Assembly (NCBI GenBank): GCA_965153455.1
Contig: OZ234493.1
Span: 17,970,213-18,034,212, forward strand
DNA: 64,000 nt
Source: Sphagnum compactum
Lineage: Eukaryota; Bryophyta; Sphagnopsida; Sphagnales
Direction: 5' to 3'
Shown one piece after another: positions 12,401-23,302 of the stretch. The notes below the pieces were generated by a model that worked only from the letters and a program-made list of their open reading frames with translations, was not told the origin of the DNA and ran no database searches. The position numbers were made by a program, and so were the translations under genes. Each line of letters opens with the position of its first letter. Positions within the stretch are counted from its first letter, which is position 1.

Positions 12401-13970
12401 TCCTTGGGACCCATGCTCTCTTGTGAATGCAAATGTAAGTCTCAATCCCCTGAGACTTGTAATCCAACACCCTCCCAGCCTATTGGGTGGCCCTCATCAT
12501 CCCTGGGGTAAGCTCAATGAACTGTACTGCAGCTCAATGAACTGTACTGCACCCTCCCCTCTTGAAGGCCCACACTCTACATGTGTACCAGTCAGGGAGT
12601 TTGCTTCCATTGTAATTAAGTTATCATCCAACCACGCGAGAGACATCTGAAAGCCCACATGTTTCATCAAGACTGCATTTCCATTCCCATGCCCACACCT
12701 GTTCTTTCCTGGTCACATCCACATAGGGAGCCAGTCTCATAAGCTCTGTCACCAGGCTCTGAGTTCTATGCATTCTCTTTCTTTGCTTTCTTCCATTGCT
12801 TGGTGCAGGAAGAGCAGTCATCTTCAAAGTCTTCTTCAATTCTCTCAGTTTGAAGATACACCCAAAGCTTGTGATCTCCACCAGGTCAACACAGGAGTCT
12901 CTTTCAAGCAATCTAATGCCCCACTGACTACCTAGTTCACCTGAACACACAAGACAGTTCAACAGTCCTTCAACACCAACAATACAGAATCTGAAGTTGT
13001 GTGTCATAAGTTCTTGAGATGAAGGATTGAGTTCACAATTGTTAATGGATTTTGTCAATCCCACAACTATCATGACTGTCACTAGTTCATTCAGTTTCTA
13101 CTGTTTGTCAATGCAGCTGCAGCTTCCTGTGGATTAACCAATTATTGAAGCAAGGAGTTTTCCTTTTGCACAGAAAAACTATCCACATCTGCTATTTTTC
13201 AAAAGCAACATATCATAGAATAAAGTGCATTCAGTAGTCTAGAGTGGAGCAATTTTATGCCAGATGAAAAAGCAATGACTGGAGGTGGTGATCCTATCCA
13301 TGCCTATGCCATTGCTTCCTTGAAAAATACTACCAATGGTTCCAGCCTTCAGCTCCTAAAGGTGACAAATTGGAGGCCATAATCCTCAATGACTCAAACA
13401 AGTTCCTGCCATCATTCAATAAGCAACACAATCCAATACAACTGCATCAACAAATTACATTACTCAATGACCACACAACATTGGAGCTCAGTACCAGGTC
13501 CATGGATAAGATATAGAAACACAAATATACCTGCAGTGGCTTTGCTGTCTCAAGAATGGGGATCTCCTGGATTGGTTTGCACTCACATGACTACCTCAGC
13601 CAATGGCACAGAAAAAGTTACTTTCAGTTCCAGCTCCACATCTGTTTCATTGCCACCAGCTGTCTCACCATGCATAAAACCCCAATAATTGCTCTCTTCA
13701 AGCAACCAAACTCCAGTCCAGTGACATCCCATAAGGAAGTTCAAGATCAAACCTCTCCTGTGGTAAATCATTTCTGAACTCAGCTGGGTCTTCTCCATAA
13801 GAGACAAGCAAGTTGGCACTTAGAGTACACAGCAATTCCCAACCCCTTCTCCTCCTGGTGACCCTAAACAGTTCAAACACAATGCTAAGGCTCTTTGAAC
13901 TTTTATAGTGAGCAGGTTTGACATGTGCAGTGAGGCTTATGGACAAGAGTTTTACCAACCTGCACAAGGG
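9471..13970 (-). other. Scattered exon-like fragments of one or more unassembled minus-strand genes
   Basis: Several minus-strand pieces have protein-like composition, but I could not join them. Around 10,090-10,200, LAALFNDLVSVLEHVKILT ends near the donor CAT|GTAAGC. Around 9915-10,010, MLPAVQALTTLVLLIKECII precedes GTGACA. Around 9680-9790, QQFSPFLAQIMHNSKEL and IMEGSRRDEK appear. Around 12,020-12,110 lies SNAISSRYSAAVVQC. A 152-codon open frame spans 12,624-13,082 and includes LKKTLKMTALPAPS. None matches a family I can name with confidence. They could be 3' exons of the NFRKB-like gene upstream, a separate gene with short exons, or a decayed gene. The rest of the interval is non-coding as far as I can see. 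Confidence 0.35.
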
Positions 13971-14455
13971 AACAAATTGACAGTGAATGACTTGAACTTT
14001 TTCGCATCTGTCTTATTATTGAGTGCTGTAGCATCACTGTCACCCTTGCCCATGCTACCATGGTCCTCTTCAACGGCACCTCTACAACTGTTTGCTCAAG
14101 CTCCTCAAGAGTCCTTCCTTCATCCACTGCTGACCTACTTCCATCTCCTCGGGAGAGTGTGTTTTCCAATAAATTGTCTCCTTCCAATGGAGTTTCTCTG
14201 GAACAGCATTAAACCCCAATTTTGTTTTCTCTGGCATCTCCTTCAGTTCTGTCGGCGATGCTATATCATCAGTACACTGAGCTCCTTCATCTGTTTCTTT
14301 TTTGGCAGATTTCTCTTCCACAGAAACCAATCCCCCCTACATCCAGCAGCCTGCATTTTTCGCTCTCTCCCAGGAGGCTTCCTTCTCAGTTTCTTCTCCC
14401 TACCAAGTGGGACCAGAGGAGGAACCACAGGAAGAAGAGGAGCCACTATCTTTAC
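13950..14455 (-). pseudogene. Frame-interrupted continuation of the NFRKB-like gene
   Basis: Directly after the long NFRKB-like exon, the minus strand keeps a charged, Glu/Lys-rich protein character, but in changing frames and with stops. GEETEKEASWE and EEKSAKKETDEG share one frame but have a TAG between them. LEELEQTVVEVPLKR is in a second frame. NNKTDAKKFKSF is in a third, ending at a possible donor near 13,964. This may be a coding region broken by indels, a set of short exons, or an error-prone stretch of assembly. It is called pseudogene only to flag the broken frame. Confidence 0.4.
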
Positions 14456-15942
14456 CTGCGAATGGTATAATAGCTTCCTCTTATTTCTTCTTCTTCTAGA
14501 TCATCATCATCTTCTAGTGCATATGGGTCACTGGCACGGTCCATCTCTTCATCAAACAGCTGATGTTTGTGTTTGTATCCACCATCATCTGTGTCCTCCG
14601 ATTGATCATTGTCATCAAAGTCATCATCTGAATCTTCTGCCACCACTCCTCTCTCAAAATCTACCAGAGGTGGAGGTCCTCTGCTTCTGGGCACAAGACC
14701 ATCGGTTTTTTTCATGACACCTTTGCCCTTGGATATCACCTTCAAAACACCCTTGGGTGCAGGTTTGTGAAGTCTTGGTCTATTATATCCTTTGTCTGGT
14801 TTCTCCATCTCTGGAAACCTCTTGGATGGACCACCCTCTGCAGCAGCTCCTCCTCCTACTCTGGGAACTGTCTTGATCTTCAGAAACCCCTTGGATCCCA
14901 CTGTTGTGTGGGTTGGCATTACCATTTCTGGTTTTTTCTTCGTTGTTGTTGCAGGAGCAAGGACAGGTGGTACTACAATAGGAATACTCCTTTGCAGTGA
15001 AATTTTCCCTTTCTTAGGAGGAAGTTCAGGTGCCTTCCTTTTTGTTGTTATTCCTTCGTTGGTATTGAGTCTCTTGTTGTTTGTGCCATCGACAACCGCT
15101 GCCGCCGCTGCTGCCTGGACCACCACGCTCTTGGCTGTTGCTGGTTTCCGCATCACACGCTTGGGCTTCACAGGCAGCGGCGGCAACAGCTGCTGAGGTT
15201 GCGACTGCCGTTTGTGCCAGATCTCAGGTCTCTCCTCAAAGTCCGCTTCTGGAAAACTCTCCCACGTTTCTTGCATTTCCAGAAACAGGTTGACCATCTG
15301 GTTATGATACTGGCGGATCAGATGGTAATGCTCTTTCCTCTGCAAGTACTTCAAACCCTCGCGGTACTGCGAGACACGGGGATGACACAAACCCTTCTTC
15401 AACCGATCGAACAATGTGGTGATCGGACTACCGAAGTGGAAATTCCCACCACCGAGAAGCTCTCGGATCGTGTCCTTGAACACATCTTCCTCATCAAACG
15501 GTGGAAGAAAAGGCAACAGTCTCTCCCTCTCCTCTTCCGTTAAGCTATAGTTCCATGTGTTGAGAGACAGCACTCCTTGAAGACTCGGTAGATCAAACAA
15601 CTGTGCAGGTACCACGCACATGTCTCCTCCTATTTGACATACCTCACTCCCTCTCTCCACGTTTTCCTCGTCCGATCCTTCCGAATCCCCTCCTCCTCCT
15701 GCTCCACTCCCTCCCGCAACCGGCACTGCTCCTGCTGCTGCTGCTTCTGCGCCTGCAGCCGCTGATACTGCTATCGTTGCTGCTTCTGGTAGTGGTGGTG
15801 GTGCTACTGGTGCTACTGTTGGTTCAGGAATTTTTGCAACACGCCGCTTTGGCGGCGGCTTCACTGCTGGATTCTCATCTGTAGAAGAACCTGACATTTT
15901 ATTTCTCTTGTTCACTCCAGATCCCGTTCCTGTGATGGCCAT
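14456..15942 (-). CDS. NFRKB-like (INO80 complex associated) protein, N-terminal part
   Basis: An open exon starts at the ATG at 15,942 and runs 495 codons to a good donor (CGCAG|GTAAAG, phase 2). Residues 1-100 are Pro/Ala/Gly-rich and disordered. Residues about 100-245 match the N-terminal domain of nuclear factor related to kappa-B binding protein: MCVVPAQLFDLPSLQGVLSL, NTWNYSLTEEERERLLPFLP, GGGNFHFGSPITTLFDRLKK, HLIRQYHNQMVNLFLEM and FEERPEIWHK. In animals this domain (DEUBAD) binds the deubiquitinase UCHL5 within the INO80 chromatin remodeller; plants have a homologous INO80-associated protein. The remainder is Lys/Pro-rich linker and an acidic tail (DSDDDFDDNDQSEDTDDGG). The C-terminal winged-helix part expected for the family was not found in this window. 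Either it lies in exons I cannot join at 9.5-14.4 kb, or the gene is truncated. Confidence 0.82.
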
Positions 15943-16320
15943 CAATCGGAGCTCCGTCTCTCCGCGTCTACCCTAATATCTTCTCCCCAGCAAATCCAAC
16001 GACACATACACACAAATACACAGAGCACACACACTCTCTCTCTCCCTCTCTCTTGTGCGAGCGAGCGAGCGAGCTAGCTCCGCGTCTTCAATGAAGTAAA
16101 GAAGAGAAGAGAAACAAAAGGCGGTCGAGCTTGTCCGCCATCGCCAGACCTGCGTCGGGAGCTTGCCGCGCTTCCAGTGTTCCACGCTCTGGATCCGAAG
16201 CCTATGACCGCGGAGTGCACCGCCACGGCAGTACCGCGCGATTGAGCGGCTTTGCGCTCTTGTTCCAAGTTCCCACCAGTAATTTATTTTGGAGCGAAAA
16301 TTCGCTTTTTTCAACCTAAA
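15943..16320 (-). promoter_or_regulatory. 5' flank of the NFRKB-like gene
   Basis: The GC-richer leader/promoter region upstream of the minus-strand start contains CT-rich sequence at about 16,032-16,053 and a GCGA repeat at about 16,058-16,072. No TATA box was clearly identified. Confidence 0.45.
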
Positions 16321-19139
16321 TTATGGGCTAGCGAATCATAAAAGGCGTTTTAAGGAAAACATCTGCCCTTAATCGCAAAGAAGTTATCAAAAAAATTTAG
16401 TGTTGCCATCATGACGACAACAGGAAGACACAGGACACCTCCCCCTTGTCAAGGGAAAATTGTCATTCATCAAAGACGAACCCACTTTACATCCAAATCA
16501 TTGGATCTTTGCCCTAATGACCGTTGATTTCGCAACCCTAACTCCTTCCCTCTAACCCATTTTCACCACCATGTCACCTCCCTCTAACCCGTTTTCATGC
16601 AGAATACTGTAGCAGTAAGAAGCATTGAGCATTGAGGCAGTAGTGACATAGCAACGTAGTTGTGAGTTGTGACCCATGAAGCATTGAGCATTGAGGTTGT
16701 AGTGGCATAGCAACGTAGTTGTGACTTGTGACTTGTGCATTCCAAGTTTCAACTTGTAGATGGCCCTTGTTCTTTAATGCGCAATGATGCATCAATTATC
16801 TTAGTCTCAAGAGTTGTTGAAATCAAGCTATTGTACCAAAACAACAGCAACTCATGACTCGCAAGATGACGCTTCAACCTTCAACAATTCAGTGTTCAAC
16901 TCTTCATTGTTCGAGCCTCAAGGGTCTAGAGTTTGGACTCTAGATTGTAAACTCTCAAAGATTCCAAAGTCCACATTATACACCTTAGGGAGTTACAATT
17001 TTTTTAATTTATGTTTCAAAGTGTTTTTTTTCATCTTGCTCTTTGATCTTGGTTATGTAATGTGTACATGTGCATTGTGTAATTGGAGGTTGTTGATAGT
17101 GTAGGACTGTTATGTGTGCATGACTCTTCTTTTGTGTGTATTCTGGAAGTCATCAACATCTTGTTGGCAACTATTTAACATCTGTTATAACTTCTTTGTA
17201 TGAAGTTTGTTTTTTTGCGCAACTTTTCTTGTATGTGCGGCTTTTGTTGTAGTTAGATTTTGCATAACTATTACACTGATGCAACTTGTGTGCGTGTTTT
17301 GGAAGTCATTGACTTCTTGCTAACAGTTGTTCAACATCTGCTATAGTTTCTTTGTGTGAGGTTTGCAATTTGGACTCTAGACTTTGATGAACATCCACAC
17401 CATGAGTGAGTGTTGTTATGCATTTGCAATTTAAGTAGGCTCTTTCAACCTTCTCTTGAAATTCTATTGCTTTTGATTAGGGTTTCTGGATTTCATTCAA
17501 TCATGCCTCCACATAAGTTCCAACCAATTTTAAGTTCAAATATTTCTTCAGTGGTTGAATCCTTGGAAAAGTTTTAACACTTGATGAACCTCATTGTTGT
17601 GATGCACCTAAATCCAGTAGCATGGGTGTCGAAAGAAGTTGCATGCCTTCTTTTGAATTGCAAACTCTTAGTCCACCTTTGACTTTGTATGCAAACCTTG
17701 AAGGTCTTGAACCCCTTGAAATTTCTACTATTGTTAATGGCATGCACCCAATCCCAAGAAACAAAATAAATATGAAATTTCTAATGTGAATTGGAAATTT
17801 CAGGAGGTCTAAGCTTTGAAAATGCCATGTGCAGAGCCATATTGAATGATGTTGGTTTGGTAACTTTTATCAAATGTTGGTTTAGTAGAATTGAGTTCGA
17901 AATTAGGAGGTCTTAATGGCTAAATGGGATTCTATAAAGAAGCATGCAGGGAAGAGGAAAAGACCTAATGGTAAGTGGTATATGGATCCAAAATGTGAGC
18001 ATGCAAAAAATGAATTTGCACATGTTCAACTATCTTCCATAATTGTCCTCCAACAATTTAATATTGATTAGTAGTGGAAAACAAACGAAAACTTATCTAA
18101 TTTGCCATTGTTTTCAACTTGTTAAGTAAAGGTAAGCCCATGATAGATTATGAAGATTTTTTAACTTTTTTTTTAGTTCTTGAAACTTTGATCTACCCTT
18201 CAAAAACATTGGTTTGATGGTGCCTATTGGGAAATGGCAGAACACATTGACCATGAAAAGCCATTAAAATTGTTATCCAAAATGCCAAGTTTGCATCCTT
18301 ACTTTGTGTGATGAGGTCACTTAATTCCATGGATAATGCAAGTTGGGCAAGTGTGCATGGTTATAGTGTGTAGGATTGGTGTCACATACCTTTATTGTTG
18401 AATGTGCAACATGTGGTTTCTAAATCTGGAGTTAACATTATAACTTTGTTGATCATGAATTATTTTATGACACAAGGGGGTTTGAAGGAAGAGGAGTGTG
18501 GTTCAAAGCTAGTCTCTTTTGGTGTTAATGGGGTTGATACCTTCCAAGGCCTCAGATCTAGGATTACATTTCAATCCAATGTCAATATGTTCCATTCATC
18601 ATGAGTGTGCATTGTATAGTTCACTAGACAAATTTGACGATATAAACCCTCTCAAACCTTTCTTTGGTGTCTCACATTGAAGGTCTTTTGCAGTATTTAT
18701 AAAAAATTTCAACCATAGCCCTAAGGAACATCTGGAATTTATAAAAATGTTGAGATCATGGAAACCAACGATAGTAAAATAATACGAAATATAAAAACCA
18801 AGTGGATATCCATGATCAATCCTATCAAACGTGTGTTATTTAAATATCGCATTCTTTTAATGACGATGCACTCAAATTGTAGAAGTTTTTAAAGACAATG
18901 TAAAAAAACAAAATGTGGCTTGGTACAGGTGTAAGGTTCCAATCCGTTGCATTGTTAGATGAATTAATGGTCAAACTAGAAATATGTTATAAAGTTTGGT
19001 GCGATGACTATTTCCACAATGGACATAGTAGTTACATTAAATATGCTTACATATACAATGTGGTAGTTCTAATCATCAACTAGAATAACTAATAGAAATA
19101 TTATTGCATGTGACTATCATTTGCAATTAGTTTTTAGTC
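16321..19139. other. Intergenic region with local duplications, no recognised gene
   Basis: A 59-bp unit starting AAGCATTGAGCATTGAGG is tandemly duplicated at about 16,620-16,740. A diverged block of about 85 bp (GGAAGTCAT..AACATCTG.TATA) occurs at about 17,131 and again at about 17,289. Between 17,900 and 18,600 there are short protein-like pieces (for example KHAGKRKRPNGKWYMDPKCE) that resemble the zinc-finger part of hAT-type transposon proteins, but the frame is broken and the assignment is weak. Confidence 0.45.
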
Positions 19140-20149
19140 ACAAGCCAACGCACCCCCAAGCTCCTTGATAGACTCGACTGCAAGTCCAAAGTGAAAACAG
19201 CGAAAGGACAAAAAGTTGGGGTACGTTCCCTGGCTCGCAACACTTCAGGGTATAGGGGCGTGCTGGAGTTCCGGGATGGGACTAGGACGAGTGACAAGCG
19301 GGTCAATTATTCACATGGACTTGCACAAACCAAACAACAAGTTGATTACTGCATAGTTGGAGCACCTTTGGTGCATGGACGAACCATGGGCAAACATGGA
19401 TTCACAAGACTCACCATGGCCCGGACTTGGGGGAAGTCACCACCTTCCCCCTTATAGTATTCTTTGTGCCTGGCCACGGGGCCAATGCCCAAATGTCATT
19501 TTGTCTTGGGACTCTCAAGTTGGGAGTCCCAAAATTCCTGAAATTGGGACTCCTGCAACTTTGGAAGCCTATAACTTCTTATGCGAACCACGATATGTGG
19601 CACATCACCTACACGTAAGTAAATCAGGGCGATTCCCGATTTTTAATGGTCCTAACCTGTCTTTTGGCCATAACTTGTATTTTAAGTACCCAAATGGGTC
19701 ATGTGAGCTCATTTTAAACATCTACGTTCCAAAAGCTTTCCAATGGTATAAAAAACGGTTCAATTTAATCAATTTTGTCCCTTGCAATTGCCTTTTAAAA
19801 AGTCGAGAGTCCATTGGGACTCCAACTCCCAAAGTGGAAACTCACTTGGAAGTGTGGGGGTTCATTCCGTCACACTCTCGTACACTCCCAAGAGCATGAA
19901 ATGTGATTCTCGGGCTCCACCCTTGGCCCGCACCTTTACAAGCCCTTGCCTTGGTTGCGAGCCCAAAGCTAAGGTTGCGACATAAGCAACATTTGTGACT
20001 AAAATGGTTGTAGTAACAAATGACTCACAAGTTGCATGCGAAAACCAGTCACATGAGACGGATGAAATATTTTTTCATCAAATACATATATGGTCGTCAT
20101 ATAATGTATACATGAATGTTTTTGCAACTAAAATTGCAACTATATTGGT
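19140..20149. other. Region without recognised gene, probable repeat-derived DNA
   Basis: A 180-codon open frame (19,357-19,899, plus) crosses this segment but lacks recognisable domains and has the composition of untranslated retroelement DNA. No terminal repeats or primer-binding site could be identified. Confidence 0.4.
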
Positions 20150-21560
20150 GACCAGTTACATTTTGCCATGTCACACCCACGTTTACAACGCCACATGGCA
20201 CCTATATAGCTTATGTGACACATAGGTTTAGACATAGGCCATGTGGCATATATCTAGACCTAGGTGCCACATGGCACGTCTAAACTTAGGTGCCACATAA
20301 CACTTAACTTATTCAGGTCTATACATATGCCATGTGGCACCTAGGTGTAAACAAATGCCACATGCCACTTTTAGGCCTACCCTAGGTGATCACCTAGGCT
20401 AGGCCTAGATTTAGGCCACGTGGCACATAGGCTAGGTCTAAACCTACGCCACTTAGGCTAGGCCTAGATTTAAGCCACATGGCAACTATTAAAAATATTA
20501 TATTTCTTTTTGGGTTTAATTAAGGTTGAGCCTTTTTTATTGGTTCAACCCAAAATGCAATTACATTTTAATTTGTACATTGTGCTCCTAGGACACCTTT
20601 TTATGTAGTTGACAAAACTAAAATGGGAAGCAAAACATATGGGATTAATTTTGTAGTTACAACCTAGTTGCAACCTAATTACAATTAGTTGTGCAATTAC
20701 TTGGGTTACTAGTGACTACCTAGTTTAACCTACTACTTTTAACCTAACTTACAACTTATTAACCTAACCTATTAATTAACACATTTTATGATGTGGCACA
20801 TAGTTTAATCATGTTGCCATGTGGCATGGAAAAAAAGGTTAATTAGGTGCCACATGGCATGGCCTAAACCTAGCCTATGTGTTATGTGGCATGCCCTAAC
20901 AGAACCTAGATGCCATGTGGCATGGCCTAAACTTTACCTAGTTGCCATAAAGCATGTCTTAGCCATGTGGCATGGCTAAACTTAGCCTAAATGCCATATG
21001 GCATGGCTAGGCGTAGTATATGTGTTATGTGACATGGCATAAGCCTAGTCTAAGCGCCATGTGGCATGGCATAGGCCTAGCCCAAGTGCCACATGGCATG
21101 TCCTAGCCTAAACTAAGTGCCACATGGCATGGCTTAAGCTAAGATAGGTGCCATGTGGCATGGCTTAAACCTCACATATGTGCCACGTGGCATGGCTTAA
21201 ACCTAACGTATGTGCCATGTGGCATGTCTTATGTCGTGTTTAGGTGCCATGTGGGGTGGCTTAGACCTACCCTACGTGTCACATGACATAGCCTAGGCCT
21301 AACATATGTGGCATTTCTTATGCCTTGCTTAAATGCCACATGGCATGGCCTAACATGTATATGCGCCATGTGGCATGTCATAGTTTTGGCTAAGTGCCAC
21401 GTGGCATGGCCTAAGCCTAACATAGATGCCATGTGACATGGCTTAAGCCTAGCATAAGTGCCATGTGGCATTGCCTAGGCCTAATCTATGTTCCACATGT
21501 TATGTCTAAGCCTATATGTAAACGTAGGCAATGCCACATGTCATTAAGCCTAGGTTAAGT
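20150..21560. repeat. Satellite-like array of about 31-bp units with GCCAYRTGGC cores
   Basis: The motif GCCATGTGGC, or its reverse complement GCCACATGGC, recurs dozens of times. In the tidy part (21,056-21,220) the spacing is 31-32 bp. Between cores lies variable sequence rich in CCTAAGCCTAG/CTTAAACCTA. Core orientation changes from unit to unit. Units degrade toward the left end, with a gap at about 20,490-20,800. Confidence 0.85.
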
Positions 21561-22633
21561 ACCATGTGGTTTAGGTAGGTAGATACTAGTAAGTAGGTTG
21601 GTATATATATATCTAGGTATGTCCTTGCTAGTTAAGTGGCCTAGATACTTTGTACAACTAGCATGTGACTATTTTGGTTACACTTGCAACTAAATGTATA
21701 TACAATGTTGTAAAAAATACAAAGACATTATAAAAAATAACACAATTTAAGGATGAAATAGGTCAAAGTCGTAACCTAGTTGGAAAAAAACCAAACTTCA
21801 TCCAAATTTGAAAAGTAATTACATAGGCAACCATTTATAGTCACATGCGACACTTAGTTACACGTAGTCACACAGGGACAAGTTGCAAGCAACATGATTT
21901 TTAATACTGAATGAACATGTTACAAATCTCATCTTGTGCATCTATGTCTCATGCTATTTATCTAGGGCATGCCATTCACACTTTTGTGATACACGTATGG
22001 GGTTTTTGGTAGGGGCAGTGGGAGTGGGTTGTCATCTTTGTCTCCGCCACTTAAAGGCGGGCTTGGTGTCACCATGAATGGAAGACTCATCTATAGGGCC
22101 CCTTGTAGATGGAATAATTGGTGTATGAAGGAGAAAAAACCTTGTTTTGTGGTGGGGGATGTCGAGGTTATTATTTTTGTGGGCACTAAGTTCGATGGCT
22201 TGAGTTATTATGGAATCATGGACAATCACCTCATCAAGTGCATGTGTGTCCTTTGAAAGCAAGATGTGGGGGGGCCATACCCTTACTGTCATCCCTGACT
22301 TTCAATTCATTGACTACTACTTGGATAACACAACATTGGATTTTCCCAGTCAATTTGCCATGTTACTCCTTGATCACACCCCACAAATTGTATGGTAAAG
22401 TGAGTAATACACACATAGTTGTTACACGGATGCAAGTAGTCTACTAGTTACATGTGTCATCGTATCATCCAATTGTGTTATTCAATACATAAATTTAAAT
22501 ATGTTACCTATGTTATAACATGTATTTTCTAAATTGTGAGAAATGGCAAGGTGCCATTCAACTTACATGATAGGTTGGTAATGAAGCCAACATCCCTCTT
22601 TCTTTGTAGGTAGGTTTCAAAATTGAACACAAC
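21561..22633. other. Flank between satellite and transposon remnant
   Basis: AT-rich sequence. A short plus-strand piece near 22,290-22,400 (DYYLDNTTLDFPSQFAMLLL) looks protein-like but is not assignable. No complete gene. Confidence 0.4.
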
Positions 22634-23302
22634 CTACTGGCCACACTCCCAGGAGTTTTTTTGAACAAATACCTTAAGAACAACTTTATCCAAATTCAGA
22701 AATGTTACAAACTTTGTGTCATCTTCATTTAGGCCCCTAAATAGAGCCCATGCAATATGCACATTATGTGCAAACTCTTTGGATGTTGTGTTGTTGTGGA
22801 ACCCTAGTTTAGAATCACATTGAATGGTTTGTTCTTCCTCAAGGATGTATAGGGACCAATGGTCTTTGTCCAAACATGGCACAACCATAGTGTTGTTGAA
22901 AGTTGAGCTATGTTTCCAATATTTTTTCCACCGTCGCATTGTCCCTCCTCCATTCTAAGCTTCATTTTTTATTAACCTTGAAACTTCTGCATTTAACAAA
23001 AGGTACATGCCCTTGTTTGAGGCGACATTTTGGGCAAATGTATGCACAAGCATGAAATCCAACCACTTGTTAGACATGGGTGCTTCAAAGTCCGTGAGAT
23101 GGTCAAGATTAAATAAGGAAATGTCGATTTCCATGCTTTTGAGGCCCTTGAAAAATACGATGTAGTCAAATGCATCTAGAGACTTTCCATTTTTCAATTC
23201 GTCCACCAACTCGTCAACCTTACAAAGGAAATAAAAAACAATAGACCAAAAATTATTAACATGATGCACATATAGCAAGTAATATTGAATATTAACATCC
23301 AA
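22634..23302 (-). mobile_element. Transposon-derived Ulp1-type (C48) cysteine protease fragment
   Basis: Two adjacent minus-strand open frames lie in the same frame, separated by a TAG at 22,955-22,957. The second contains VVPCLDKDHWSLYILEEE, then a CDSKLGFHN segment, then FVQKNSWECGQ before a TAG. These match the His, Asp and Gln...Cys positions of the SUMO-protease (Ulp1) fold. Ulp1 domains are often carried by plant MULE and CACTA elements. The domain stops right after the catalytic Cys-Gly, so it is truncated. The upstream frame (LVDELKNGKSLDAFDYIVFF and following) has the composition of the region before the protease in such proteins. It is a decayed element and unlikely to be active. 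Confidence 0.72.

Noticed and set aside
14792-15884. Several plus-strand open frames
   Set aside because: They are shadows of the NFRKB-like exon; its Pro/Ala/Gln-rich codons keep the opposite strand open.
19357-19899. 180-codon plus-strand open frame
   Set aside because: No recognisable domain or splice context; composition matches repeat-derived non-coding DNA.
20150-21560. CRISPR-like regular repeats
   Set aside because: Plant nuclear DNA; units are diverged, spacers are not unique, and orientation varies. It is a satellite.
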